Shown in pieces: positions 45,198 to 54,433 of a DNA stretch of 64,000 nt (its first letter is position 1; the number at the start of each line of letters is the position of its first letter). The stretch spans positions 3,224,001 through 3,288,000 of the forward strand of contig NZ_CP081150.1 in the NCBI RefSeq assembly GCF_019665765.1, in the 5' to 3' direction. This DNA comes from Deefgea tanakiae. GTDB lineage: Bacteria; Pseudomonadota; Gammaproteobacteria; Burkholderiales; Chitinibacteraceae. Made by a program: the position numbers and the translations under genes. Below the pieces are notes generated by a model, which worked only from the letters and a program-made list of their open reading frames with translations, was not told the DNA's origin and searched no databases.

Positions 45198-45953
45198 TTA
45201 GCGTTGAAAAGCTTTTTTGAGAATCGCGTCGAGTTCGCCGTTGCGTTTCATTTGCGCCAGTCCCGCATTAAAGTGGCGCATTAGTTGCTCTGCGTTCGGA
45301 TGGCGGCGACTAATTAATAAATGCATTGGTTCATCATGCACGGGTTTGGGGCTGATATTGATTTGTTGGAGCGCTTCAGCACCCAGCTGACTGCGAATAA
45401 TGTGCATGCCGATGATTTCTTCACAGGGGAACGCGTCAATGCGATTGGCAAGCAATTTAGCAAAGTTTTGCACGTCGGTATTGGCTTGATCGGCAAAGAG
45501 GGTGCGATTGCTGATGAGTGTATTCCACGTTTCGCCATAGCTGTAGCCATTGGTGACGCCAACGTATTTGCCCTTTAAATCGCTGAGTTGCTGCCAGTGG
45601 ATGGGGCGGTTGCGATTAAAAAACAGCATCGTTTTACTGCGATAGACGGGCTGACTTATCAGAAAGTCTTTTTGCCGATCTGCATTACTGCTCCACAATA
45701 AAGTGCCTGCCACGCGCCCAGTGCGGGCTTCTTCAAGCGAGCGCTTCCAAGGATAAAAATGGTAAGTGACGCGCACTTGTTTGAGCGCAAAAGCTCGGCT
45801 CACAATTTGGCTGCCATAACCATAGCTAGGCAAAGTTTCACCTAGCAGCGGCGGCCATTCGCCATTGGCTAGAGCGATGCTTTGTGATGCTGCATAGCTA
45901 GTGTGGCAGCAGAGCGCTAAAAATATAACCGTAGCGCGAACTAAATTGAGCAT
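45198..45953 (-). CDS. Solute-binding protein, SBP_bac_3-like
   Basis: 251 aa with a signal peptide (about 1-21). The domain has NGEWPPLLGETLPSYGYGS at the start and the typical YVGVTNGYSYGETW middle, similar to polar-amino-acid binding proteins. No permease or ATPase is adjacent. Ligand unknown. Confidence 0.82.
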   Translation of the reverse strand: MLNLVRATVIFLALCCHTSYAASQSIALANGEWPPLLGETLPSYGYGSQIVSRAFALKQVRVTYHFYPWKRSLEEARTGRVAGTLLWSSNADRQKDFLISQPVYRSKTMLFFNRNRPIHWQQLSDLKGKYVGVTNGYSYGETWNTLISNRTLFADQANTDVQNFAKLLANRIDAFPCEEIIGMHIIRSQLGAEALQQINISPKPVHDEPMHLLISRRHPNAEQLMRHFNAGLAQMKRNGELDAILKKAFQR

Positions 45954-46190
45954 GTTTGTATTGTTGCGGTTGGGTTAGCGAGGCAGCACCAAGATGGGGA
46001 TGCAGATTAGCTTCATCATATGACATCTTTGTTTCAATGCAGAGTAAATCCAAGGCGGCTTATGTAAATTGCATGGCGTTGCTTGTGATGGTATGAACAA
46101 TTTGCATTGAATGTTGGCTTTATTACAGTTAATTAAATGGGGGTTATTGTTACTCTGCTGGCATAGATTTTAGGCAGAGGAACTACTTTA

Positions 46191-46808
46191 GTGTCGAATA
46201 TTTTGATTATCAATGCGGGAAAACAGTTTGGGCATTCCAATGGTGAGCTGAATCACACGCTCAGCAATGTGGCGCACGAGACTTTGTTGAGCACTGGTCA
46301 CGCAGTGAAAGTAACTGAGGTAGATCAGGGGTATGATATTGAGGCTGAGGTAAATAAATTCTTGTGGGCTGATACCATCATTTATCAAATGCCAGCTTGG
46401 TGGATGGGCGCGCCTTGGATCTTAAAAAAGTATATTGATGAAGTGTTTACTGCTGGGCATGGACGTTTGTACAGCAGTGATGGGCGCAGCCGCAGCGATG
46501 TGAATAAGAAATATGGTTCTGGTGGTTTGCTGCAAGGCAAAACCTATATGTTATCAGTCACTTGGAATGCGCCGAAAAGTGCATTTGATGCCCCCGATGA
46601 TTTCTTTGGTGGCGCAGGTGTTAATCGTGTGTATTTGCCATTTCATAAAGCCAATGAATTTTTGGGCATGAGGGCATTGCCGACTTTTATCTGCAACGAT
46701 GTCATCAAACAACCCGATATCGCCAGTGATATTACTCGCTATCGCCAGCATTTAGTCGCCTACCTACCTGCTGAAATCATGGTCCCCGCGTTTGAGGCGG
46801 TAGCTTAA
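46191..46808 (+). CDS. mdaB: NAD(P)H:quinone oxidoreductase, MdaB family
   Basis: 205-aa flavodoxin-fold protein. Starts at GTG 46191 behind AGAGG. Landmarks: NILIINAGKQFGHSNGELN (flavin phosphate loop), YQMPAWWMGAPWILKKYIDE and the HGRLYSSDGRSR loop typical of MdaB. It reduces quinones by two electrons, limiting redox cycling. A 45-nt element begins 10 bases after the stop. Confidence 0.93.
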   Translation: MSNILIINAGKQFGHSNGELNHTLSNVAHETLLSTGHAVKVTEVDQGYDIEAEVNKFLWADTIIYQMPAWWMGAPWILKKYIDEVFTAGHGRLYSSDGRSRSDVNKKYGSGGLLQGKTYMLSVTWNAPKSAFDAPDDFFGGAGVNRVYLPFHKANEFLGMRALPTFICNDVIKQPDIASDITRYRQHLVAYLPAEIMVPAFEAVA

Positions 46809-46818
46809 AGATGTACAT

Positions 46819-46863
46819 GTATCGGCTGCTGTAGCTTGGCCACTAATAACTAGCGGCCGATAC
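46819..46863. repeat. 45-nt GTAT/ATAC element, copy 13
   Basis: GTATCGGC / GCCGATAC perfect, with GCT/AGC further in after one G-T pair. It begins 10 bases after the mdaB stop and ends 19 before the 3' end of the convergent sbtB-like gene. Confidence 0.75.
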
Positions 46864-46882
46864 ATTGAGTGCTGGTGGTTTT

Positions 46883-47185
46883 TTAGAACTTTTCACCACG
46901 CAAAACGCGCACTTCACTGAGCCACTGCACCAGCGCATAGTTCGCGCCAAATTGTTGTTGCACAACGTTAGCCAGTTGTTCTGCTGTCGCCGTGTCGGTA
47001 ATCAATTCAATTTGAATATTCTCATTGGCATCGAAATTGCCGTGTTTTTCACCGTGTGCACCATTGCCGCGCGCCGCGACGATGGTCCAGCCGCGAATTT
47101 TATTGGCTTCAAATAATTCAATTAAATCATTTTCAAGCACCGCTTCGGTCACGATGGTGAGCAAAGTACGAGTAGGGAAGTTCAT
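46883..47185 (-). CDS. PII-like regulator of SbtA (SbtB type)
   Basis: 100 aa. Start at ATG 47185 behind AAGGAGC. The ferredoxin-like fold of PII proteins is suggested by TLLTIVTEAVLENDLIELF, a T-loop-like RGNGAHGEKHG, and IQIELITDTATAEQLANVV. It sits 9 bp behind the SbtA gene and probably controls that transporter by direct binding in response to nucleotides, as SbtB does in cyanobacteria. Confidence 0.82.
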   Translation of the reverse strand: MNFPTRTLLTIVTEAVLENDLIELFEANKIRGWTIVAARGNGAHGEKHGNFDANENIQIELITDTATAEQLANVVQQQFGANYALVQWLSEVRVLRGEKF

Positions 47186-47194
47186 CACAGCTCC

Positions 47195-48133
47195 TTAGGC
47201 GACGTAACGCGCAAATTGCAGATAAAGTGGAATGCCCACCAAGATATTAAACGGGAAGGTTATCCCCAGTGCGGCCCCGAGTGAGAGCGCAGGATTGGCT
47301 TCCGGCAGCGCCATGCGCATCGCGGCAGGCGCGGCGATGTAGGAGGCCGAAGCCGCTAGCACGGCCATCAAGGTGATGCCACCGAGCGACAAACCCATCA
47401 TCAGGCCAAAGGCAATGCCAACCCAGCTCAACGCCAATGGCAGGCCAATACCAATCGCTAATACCAGCATACCGTGTTTGCGCAAAATCCCGAGTTTGCC
47501 CGCAACGACCAAACCCATTTCCAGCAAGAACAGCGTCAATACCGGTTTGAATAAATCAATATACAGTTTGTCCAGCGGTTGTATTCCTTCAGGACCCGCT
47601 AGTGCGCCGATTAGCAAGCCGCCCATCAGTAGCACCATACTCTTGCCAAGGAAGACTTCGTGCAGCAATTTGCCCCAGCCGTGCCCTGATTTAGCGGCGC
47701 TTGGCCCCAACCGCGCCAAGACCACGCCGACCATCAGCGCTGGCATTTCCAGCAACACTAAAAACAGCGTCGTTTGTGACTCGTAGTCAATGTTTTGCCG
47801 ACCTAAAAATGCCACGCCGACCGCATAAGTGACCACTGAAACCGAGCCATAATGCGCCACCATACTGGCCGCATCGACTTGGCTGAGCTTGAGCCGCAGC
47901 AATGGATAAATTAGTAGTGGAATCAACGCGCCCATCACCAGTACCAGTGCTGCTTGCGGCAGTATCGTGAGAATGGGTTGCTTGGCGAGAATCAAGCCGC
48001 CTTTAATCCCGATGGCGAGTAATAAAAACACCGATAGCGTTTCGTATAAAGCGCTGGGTAATTTAAGGTCGGATTTAGCGCAGCCTGCGGCTAAACCTAG
48101 TAAGAAAAACAGCACCACTGGATCGATTTGCAT
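47195..48133 (-). CDS. sbtA: SbtA-family Na+-dependent bicarbonate transporter
   Basis: 312 aa, about ten TM segments. Matches the SbtA family (DPVVLFFLLGLAAGCAKSDL, ALYETLSVFLLLAIGIKGG, AHYGSVSVVTYAVG, LAASASYIAAPAAMRMALPE). In cyanobacteria it imports bicarbonate for carbon fixation. Here it may supply bicarbonate to carboxylases in a heterotroph. It forms a two-gene operon with a PII-like partner. Confidence 0.92.
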   Translation of the reverse strand: MQIDPVVLFFLLGLAAGCAKSDLKLPSALYETLSVFLLLAIGIKGGLILAKQPILTILPQAALVLVMGALIPLLIYPLLRLKLSQVDAASMVAHYGSVSVVTYAVGVAFLGRQNIDYESQTTLFLVLLEMPALMVGVVLARLGPSAAKSGHGWGKLLHEVFLGKSMVLLMGGLLIGALAGPEGIQPLDKLYIDLFKPVLTLFLLEMGLVVAGKLGILRKHGMLVLAIGIGLPLALSWVGIAFGLMMGLSLGGITLMAVLAASASYIAAPAAMRMALPEANPALSLGAALGITFPFNILVGIPLYLQFARYVA

Positions 48134-48538
48134 GTAGGAATCTTTCTTGTCTATTCGTTATGTTTTCGAATTTACTACAGATTTTAAAAATTAAAAACAT
48201 ATAAAAACAAAGGTTTTTGTACGAAATGTATGTAGTCAAACTACGTAACAGAGGTTGGGCTGCATGTGTATTCTTACGGCTTATCGTGCCCGAGTGAAGG
48301 TAGGAATGTGTTCGCCACAAATTTTGCCTACCAGTCTGCGAAACCTGGCGCGCTTGAGGGCGCTTTAAGACTTTTGGGTTTTTAGTATGGGTGGCGGCAA
48401 TTTACCCCATTTTTTGAGACATCGGAACTGCGCTTTTACCGAACAGGTGGGAACGTCATCAAACCGCATGTCTAGTGTGAAACGTCAGGCAGCTAGTCCC
48501 TGTCGTCGCTCTGCACATTCATAATTTAGATATCTAAA
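48134..48538. other. Gene-free 405 bp upstream of sbtA
   Basis: No gene is credible. Near 48232-48244 there is a small GTAGT-caa-ACTAC dyad in the sbtA upstream region, and at 48521-48542 a perfect palindrome. The central part has no recognised motif. Confidence 0.6.
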
Positions 48539-48542
48539 TTAT
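48521..48542. repeat. 22-bp perfect palindrome
   Basis: Perfect two-fold symmetry about AATTTAGATATCTAAATT. It includes the stop codon of the solute-binding gene at 48539. AT-only core without a T-tract, so not a standard terminator. Confidence 0.7.
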
Positions 48543-49381
48543 TTCGTGGCGGGCTCTGGCGTTGATCGTGGCATTTCGTTCAAGCCCATGCCGTATTGAG
48601 TTCTGATCTTTTCGAGCACTCCGCGTTTTTCTAAGCGCGCCATGGCGGCGTTGAGGGCATTGAGGTCGGCTTCGGTGGTGCTTTTTTTGTTGAGCATCAG
48701 TCGCACATTATCGTTAAGGACTAATTTGGGTAAGGCGGCCAGTGGCAGCTTTTTCAGTTTGGCCTCATAGACCAAGGCGCCGGTATCGCCCATGACTAAT
48801 TCGGCACGATTGACTTCAAACATCTTGATCGCTTGGGCGAATGTTTCAAACGGCGATAATAAATTCGCTTCATTGAGCCAGAAATAATGGCTCTTGTAGT
48901 CGTCCCCGTACCAACCGGCATTTGGCGCGAGTAAGGTAATGCGTTGCTTTAAGATAGAGCCGAAGCTATCGATCGATTGATATTTTTCTAGTTTTTTGGG
49001 AGAAGTAAATAAACTAACTGATTCATTTCGGTAGGGGCTGCTGAAATAACTAAATGCTTCCCGCTCTGGCGTTTTTGATGCCGCGAGCATTACATCAATT
49101 TCACCTTTGCTAAACATATACTGCCGCCGTTTACGCGGTACTTCCGCGCCGATCTCTAAAATGCAGCCGGCTTCTTTGAAAATTGCCTTGGCGATTTCAA
49201 TATCCAGTCCTGCTGCTTGGTTTTTCGCATCGGTGTAGATATAAGGTGGCCATTGCTCGATGGTCATTTTCATCGGTTTACTGCAACCGAGTGCCGGAAC
49301 GCTAATCAGCGTGGCAGCGAAAATGCAGCAACTAAAATCGCTTTTGCGCATGGCGGTCATCTTTATAGTGATCGAGAACAT
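48539..49381 (-). CDS. Solute-binding protein, SBP_bac_3-like
   Basis: 280 aa in the longest form; ATGs at 49360 and 49351 are alternatives, the last giving a more typical signal peptide (MRKSDFSCCIFAATL). Binding domain marked by EQWPPYIYTDAKNQAAGLDI, EIDVMLAASKTPEREAFSYF and a C-terminal LEKRGVLEKIRTQYG. Periplasmic, ligand unknown, no transporter genes adjacent. Confidence 0.82.
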   Translation of the reverse strand: MFSITIKMTAMRKSDFSCCIFAATLISVPALGCSKPMKMTIEQWPPYIYTDAKNQAAGLDIEIAKAIFKEAGCILEIGAEVPRKRRQYMFSKGEIDVMLAASKTPEREAFSYFSSPYRNESVSLFTSPKKLEKYQSIDSFGSILKQRITLLAPNAGWYGDDYKSHYFWLNEANLLSPFETFAQAIKMFEVNRAELVMGDTGALVYEAKLKKLPLAALPKLVLNDNVRLMLNKKSTTEADLNALNAAMARLEKRGVLEKIRTQYGMGLNEMPRSTPEPATK

Positions 49382-49456
49382 CTTTCACTATTGCTGCTCT
49401 ACTCGCAATTGCCAACACTAAAATACAGTTTATGGTGTCAAGATAGGCCGCAATAA

Positions 49457-49487
49457 AAAATACCCCAGCATTGTTCTGGGGTATTTT
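49457..49487. terminator. Hairpin terminator between pta and the solute-binding gene
   Basis: AAAATACCCCAG / CTGGGGTATTTT with a 7-nt loop, A- and T-rich outer ends. On the minus strand it follows pta. Confidence 0.85.
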
Positions 49488-49525
49488 AATGTAGGCATTA
49501 ATAAATAATGCTTAGCCGGCAATAC
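49481..49525. repeat. 45-nt GTAT/ATAC element, copy 14
   Basis: Overlaps the terminator at its left end and the pta stop codon at its right. An inner TAGGCATTA / TAATGCTTA stem is nearly perfect. Confidence 0.55.
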
Positions 49526-51579
49526 TACTGGGCAATCATCTGCTCTGCTTGAATTGCTGTCAGCGCAATCGTGAACACAATATCGTCGACCAAAGCGCCA
49601 CGTGATAAGTCATTTACAGGTTTGCGCAAGCCCTGCAACATTGGACCCACGCTGACCACATCGGCGCTGCGCTGCACGGCTTTGTAGGTGGTGTTGCCCG
49701 TATTCAAATCGGGGAACACAAACACCGTCGCTTGGCCGGCCACTAGACTGCCCGGTGCTTTTTGTTGGCCGACTTCGAGTACTGATGCCGCATCGTATTG
49801 CAGTGGGCCATCAATCATCAATTGCGGATGACGTGCTCTGGCGATTTCAGTCGCGCTGCGCACTTTATCTACGTCGACGCCGGTACCTGATTGCCCCGTT
49901 GAGTAGCTAATCATCGCTACTTTCGGCTCGATACCAAAGGCACGCGCGGAGTACGCACTTTGCGCCGCGATTTCAGCCAGTTGTTCGGCATCAGGGTTAG
50001 GATTGACCGCGCAATCGCCGTAGACCAAAACTTGTTCGGGCATCAGCATGAAGAATACCGATGACACAATCGATGAGCCAGGTGCAGTTTTGATCAATTG
50101 CAAAGCTGGGCGAATCGTATTGGCCGTGGTGTGAATTGCGCCGGAAACGAGGCCGTCGACTTCATCAATCGCCAACATCATTGTGCCAAGCACGACATTG
50201 TCTTCGAGTTGGCGTAGCGCTTGGATCTCGGTTAGGCCTTTCGATTTACGCAATTCAACCATCGGCGGCACGTATTGAGCGCGGATGTCATCTGGGTCGA
50301 GAATTTCGAGTGATGCTGGAATGACCAAACCTTGCGTCGCAGCAATCCCTTCGATCACCGCACGTTTGCCAAGCAAGACGCAGCGGGCGATGCCTTTTTC
50401 TTCACATGCAATTGCCGCGCTGATGGTACGTGGCTCTTCGCCTTCGGGCAGCACAATGCGTTTATTGGCATTACGTGCTTTTTGAATCAGTTGATAGCGG
50501 AAGGCCGGAGGGCTCAAGTGATGAACCAGTTTTGTGTTTACGCCGACTTTAAGCGCTTCGCTATTGAGTTGTTCGGCCACCGAATTCATTACGCGTGTCA
50601 TGCGGTCTTTATCATCTGCCGGTACTGCGGTTGGTACCGTACTAATTGCCAAGGCAGTACCAAAGCTATCACCTTCGGTGCGTAGCACTGGGATGCCGGT
50701 GTGGAAGGCCATTTCAGTAAATGCGCGCACGGTTTCATTGAGTTCGGTATTGTGTGTGAGCACCAAGCCTGCCAGTTGTACGCCATTGCTGGCGGCGAGC
50801 GCTGTTGCCAAAATCACATCGTCGCGGTCGCCCGAGCTGACAATCAGCGCACCGGCTTTCAAGCGGCGAATCACTTCGGGTACGGCACGTGCCGCGACCA
50901 CTGTTTCTGTGACGCGGCGCTTGGTTAGCTCGCCTTTGATGATGATCTCAGCATTTAAATGCATGGCGACATCGAGGGTGCGTGGGGCGAGTAGTTTGGG
51001 ATCAAATTGCACGACACCCCAGATTTTTAGCTCGCCTATTTCGGCTTGCATTGCCGATAAATCAAAGTCAACGGCGGCCTTATTGAAAATCACGCCACCA
51101 ACGGTCACGCCTTCATTTCGAAATTGGCGCTCAGTCACGCGAATTTCTTCGGCGGCGGTTTTCGCACTCGCATCAGTAACGATAATCACCGTGGCTTGCA
51201 GGCCGAGCGCCATTTCGGTATTCAGTTGTGTGGTAAATGGATTGCTCGGGTCAGGATGCAGACCTTCCACCACCAATACATCGGCATCTTTACCTGCCGA
51301 CATACTCATCGTGATGATTTCTTCGAGTAGGTCGTCGGTTTCATCAATCGAGACTTGTTCAATCGCGTAGTTGGCTGGTAGCGCATCAGGGACATCAAGC
51401 TGGCAAATTTGTCGCGCAAAATGCGTAGAGCGTTCAATTTCACACGCCGATTGGTCTTGCGCAACGGGTTTGACAAAACCGACCTTCAAGCCTTGGTTTT
51501 GTAGGCAACGCACGACACCGAGCGTGACCGAAGTAAGACCGACATTGAGCCGCGTAGGGGCAATAAAAAATGTTTGCAT
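49525..51579 (-). CDS. pta: Phosphate acetyltransferase, long form
   Basis: 684 aa. Interconverts acetyl-CoA and acetyl phosphate. Long-form architecture: N-terminal AAA/dethiobiotin-synthetase-like domain (TRLNVGLTSVTLGVVRCLQ), a DRTGG domain in the middle (GALIVSSGDRDDVILATALA), and the C-terminal PTA_PTB catalytic domain (VLPEGEEPRTISAA, VSGAIHTTANTIRPALQ, YGDCAVNPNPDAEQLAEIA). No ackA is adjacent. Confidence 0.96.
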   Translation of the reverse strand: MQTFFIAPTRLNVGLTSVTLGVVRCLQNQGLKVGFVKPVAQDQSACEIERSTHFARQICQLDVPDALPANYAIEQVSIDETDDLLEEIITMSMSAGKDADVLVVEGLHPDPSNPFTTQLNTEMALGLQATVIIVTDASAKTAAEEIRVTERQFRNEGVTVGGVIFNKAAVDFDLSAMQAEIGELKIWGVVQFDPKLLAPRTLDVAMHLNAEIIIKGELTKRRVTETVVAARAVPEVIRRLKAGALIVSSGDRDDVILATALAASNGVQLAGLVLTHNTELNETVRAFTEMAFHTGIPVLRTEGDSFGTALAISTVPTAVPADDKDRMTRVMNSVAEQLNSEALKVGVNTKLVHHLSPPAFRYQLIQKARNANKRIVLPEGEEPRTISAAIACEEKGIARCVLLGKRAVIEGIAATQGLVIPASLEILDPDDIRAQYVPPMVELRKSKGLTEIQALRQLEDNVVLGTMMLAIDEVDGLVSGAIHTTANTIRPALQLIKTAPGSSIVSSVFFMLMPEQVLVYGDCAVNPNPDAEQLAEIAAQSAYSARAFGIEPKVAMISYSTGQSGTGVDVDKVRSATEIARARHPQLMIDGPLQYDAASVLEVGQQKAPGSLVAGQATVFVFPDLNTGNTTYKAVQRSADVVSVGPMLQGLRKPVNDLSRGALVDDIVFTIALTAIQAEQMIAQ

Positions 51580-51823
51580 GAATTTAAACCTACTATTGAG
51601 GTGCTCGAACTGTGAGCAATAACGAGACTATAACTTGGCTGAGGTTTTCTTTATATGACACAGCTCTAAGTTTGCCGCTTTTTTTCGCGGTATTTTTCCC
51701 TGTTTTTGGGGACTTAACTGCGGTTTAATGGCTGTTCGCTGAAATACACTCTTGGATTGCTAATTTAATTGGGCAGCGGGCAAAATGCTGGAATAAGATG
51801 AAAACCTGATTTTGGAGAAGGCA

Positions 51824-52798
51824 ATGCAGACCCAGCGGATTGAAATCAAACAGCATGGTGGTGTCGAGGAAATGGCGCTGGTGACTCGCAAGTTACCCGA
51901 TTTAGGCGCGGGTGAAGTCTTGCTCAAGCACTTGGCGATGGGTGTCAATTTCATCGATACCTATCATCGCAGTGGGCTCTATCCTTTGACGATGCCTTCG
52001 GGTTTAGGCCTAGAAGCCTGCGGCGTGATTGAGGCAATTGGACACGGTATTCATGACCTACAAGTCGGTGATCGCGTCGCGTATGCTGGCGGGGCTGTGG
52101 GTGCGTATGCTACCTACCGTATCATGCCTGCTGATAAGCTGGTGCTGGTTCCTGAGGCAATACCTGATGCAGTTGCTGCTGGAACCTTGCTACGCGGTAT
52201 GACCGCGCAGTACCTATTAAAACGCACTTTTCCAGTTCAAGCTGGGCAAACGATTTTGTTTCATGCCGCCGCCGGAGGCGTGGGGCAAATTGCTTGCCAG
52301 TGGGCGCAAGCAATGGGGGTGAGGGTCATTGGTACGGTGGGGTCAAAAGAGAAAGCGGGGCAAGCCAGCGCCTATTGCGATCATGTCATCAATTACCACG
52401 ACCCCGATTGGGTGGCGCAAGTGCGCGAACTCACCGCTGGCGAGGGTGTTCCTGTGGTTTACGATGGGGTGGGCGAGGCGACGTTTGCCGCTTCGCTCGA
52501 TTGCTTGGCGGTGCGCGGCATGTTGGTGAGTTTTGGCAATGCATCAGGGGCGGTTTCAAACTTTAATCTGGGCTTGTTAGCGCAACAAGGATCGCTATTT
52601 TTGACGCGGCCGACTTTGGCGCATTACACCCGCAATCGTGCTGAATTGGTTGAAACGGCGCAAGATTATTTTGCTGCGCTGGCCAAGTCATGGATTGTGC
52701 CGCAAATCGGTCAAAGCTACGCAATGGTTGATGTGCAGCAAGCGCATTTGGATTTAGCGGCACGGCGCACGACGGGCTCGACTATATTATTTCCATGA
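51824..52798 (+). CDS. NADPH:quinone oxidoreductase (zeta-crystallin type)
   Basis: 324 aa; start behind GGAGAAGGC. Medium-chain dehydrogenase without structural zinc: GVNFIDTYHRSGLYP, GLEACGVIEAIG, and the NADPH site HAAAGGVGQIACQWAQAMG. QorA-like, reducing quinones by one electron. Its end overlaps the hydrolase gene by 4 bp (ATGA), so the two are co-translated. Confidence 0.93.
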   Translation: MQTQRIEIKQHGGVEEMALVTRKLPDLGAGEVLLKHLAMGVNFIDTYHRSGLYPLTMPSGLGLEACGVIEAIGHGIHDLQVGDRVAYAGGAVGAYATYRIMPADKLVLVPEAIPDAVAAGTLLRGMTAQYLLKRTFPVQAGQTILFHAAAGGVGQIACQWAQAMGVRVIGTVGSKEKAGQASAYCDHVINYHDPDWVAQVRELTAGEGVPVVYDGVGEATFAASLDCLAVRGMLVSFGNASGAVSNFNLGLLAQQGSLFLTRPTLAHYTRNRAELVETAQDYFAALAKSWIVPQIGQSYAMVDVQQAHLDLAARRTTGSTILFP

Positions 52799-53382
52799 CG
52801 ACATTGATCTATTTACATGGCTTTTTATCGAGCCCGCTGTCGCAAAAGGCGCAAGAAACGACCGCATGGATGGCCGAGCAAGGATTAGCGGCGCATTATC
52901 TTTGCCCTAGCATTCCGATGGAGCCACAAGCGGCGGCGGCGATGCTGACCGAACTTCTGCAGCCATTACAGGGCGATTTTTGTTTGGTTGGTAGCTCGCT
53001 TGGTGGTTTCTTTGCCACGTGGGCGGTGGAGCAATTTGGCGGCAGAGCGGTATTGATTAATCCTGCCGTGCGCCCGTATACGCTGATTAATCAGTATTTG
53101 GGCGAGCAAGAAAATTACCAAACGGGCGAGATTCATTTTATAGATGCTGGTTTTGCTGATAAGCTTTGTCAGCTTGAGGCTAGGCCGACCGATTTGAGTC
53201 GTTACTGGCTGCTGGCGCAAACTGAAGATGAAGTGCTCGATTATCGAGATGCCGTGGCTTGGTATGCGGGTTGCCAACAAACGATTTTACCCGGTGGCGA
53301 CCATAGTTTCATTGGCTATCCAGAATGGCTGGCGTCCATTTGGGCTTTTGCATGTTCTAGTAAGTTAAAATCATCAGAATAA
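52795..53382 (+). CDS. YqiA/YcfP-type alpha/beta-hydrolase
   Basis: 195 aa. Nucleophile elbow GSSLGG, an Asp in LLAQTEDEVLDY, and His in GGDHSFIGY complete the triad. N-terminal YLHGFLSSPLSQKA is the family's HGF-S signature. A small cytoplasmic esterase of unknown substrate. Overlaps the quinone reductase stop and is 10 bp before the peroxidase gene. Confidence 0.9.
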   Translation: MTTLIYLHGFLSSPLSQKAQETTAWMAEQGLAAHYLCPSIPMEPQAAAAMLTELLQPLQGDFCLVGSSLGGFFATWAVEQFGGRAVLINPAVRPYTLINQYLGEQENYQTGEIHFIDAGFADKLCQLEARPTDLSRYWLLAQTEDEVLDYRDAVAWYAGCQQTILPGGDHSFIGYPEWLASIWAFACSSKLKSSE

Positions 53383-53392
53383 GAGGAAAGGC

Positions 53393-54319
53393 ATGTCGAC
53401 TCCGCAAAGTGGTATTTTGCCCGCAGCTTCAAGTCATGGTTTATTTTTGTTATTTCGCCGCCGTTTAGGGCGCCGAGCGGATGCAGAGTTGAAAGCCTTC
53501 TTTGCCAAATTGCCCCATAAAGCGGATGAATTGGCCACAGCAAATCCGGATGCAAAATTTTATGCGGTTGTCGGTTTCGGCGCGGAGGTCTGGCCCGAAT
53601 TTTATGCGGGAGAAAAGCCGACTCTATTGCGTAGTTTTCCGCGTATTCCGGGCGCTATCCACCCTGCGCCAGCCACTTCGGCCGATGTGATTTTGCATTT
53701 GCGGGCCGAGCGCTACGATTTACTGCATGAATTTGCCGATCAAATCGTGCAGGCTAGTAGCCACTGTTTGGACGTGATCGAAACCACGCATGGTTTCCGC
53801 TATCGGGATTGCCGAGATTTAACCGGCTTTGTCGATGGCACAGAGAATCCAGAAGATGAAGATCGCGCCAAAGTCGCTTTGGTCGGGAACGAGGATGCCA
53901 CGTGGGCTGGTGGTAGTTATTTACACGTGCAGCGCTACGTTCATCGGATGGAAATCTGGAATAAATTGCCAGTGAAGCAGCAAGAAGCGGTGATTGGTCG
54001 CACCAAAGAAAGCAATGAAGAGTTGTCCGATGAAGACAAACCACTGACTGCGCATATTAGCCGCGTGGTGATCGAAGAAAACGAGCAAGAGCTAGAAATC
54101 TTGCGCCAGTCCTTGCCGTATGGCACGCCGGGCGGCGATCAAGGTTTGTACTTTACGTCTTACTGTAAAACGCCGGTAAATTTCGAAAAAATGCTCGCCA
54201 AAATGATTTCGCCAACTTCGGATGGCCGCGTCGACCATTTGCTTAACTTCAGCCGTGCCGTCAGCGGAGCTGCATTTTTTGTCCCTAGTCGAGAGGCTTT
54301 GGCTCGATTGGCCAAATAA
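53393..54319 (+). CDS. DyP-type haem peroxidase (YfeX-like)
   Basis: 308 aa, no signal peptide. The DyP signature GFVDGTENP carries the catalytic Asp (D148). A downstream LPYGTPGGDQGLYF region and FEKMLAKM end are typical of the YfeX/DyP-B class. It oxidises substrates with hydrogen peroxide using haem. It follows AAGAGGAAAGGC. Likely part of the qor-hydrolase-DyP operon. Confidence 0.93.
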   Translation: MSTPQSGILPAASSHGLFLLFRRRLGRRADAELKAFFAKLPHKADELATANPDAKFYAVVGFGAEVWPEFYAGEKPTLLRSFPRIPGAIHPAPATSADVILHLRAERYDLLHEFADQIVQASSHCLDVIETTHGFRYRDCRDLTGFVDGTENPEDEDRAKVALVGNEDATWAGGSYLHVQRYVHRMEIWNKLPVKQQEAVIGRTKESNEELSDEDKPLTAHISRVVIEENEQELEILRQSLPYGTPGGDQGLYFTSYCKTPVNFEKMLAKMISPTSDGRVDHLLNFSRAVSGAAFFVPSREALARLAK

Positions 54320-54338
54320 TTTAGAGCCCCATTAATTG

Positions 54339-54375
54339 CAAAAGCCGTTCAGTTGGAAGACTGAACGGCTTTTTG
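54339..54375. terminator. Bidirectional terminator
   Basis: CAAAAGCCGTTCAGT / ACTGAACGGCTTTTTG with a 6-nt loop, between the convergent DyP and LTA-synthase-like genes. Confidence 0.92.
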
Positions 54376-54379
54376 TTTA

Positions 54380-54424
54380 GTATTTGCTTTTGGGTATTAA
54401 TTGCTAATGCCTAGAGGCGTATAC
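54380..54424. repeat. 45-nt GTAT/ATAC element, copy 15
   Basis: 45 nt directly after the terminator; only the ends pair well (GTAT/ATAC and weak inner pairing), so a degenerate copy. Confidence 0.45.
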
Positions 54425-54433
54425 CCTGTTTTT

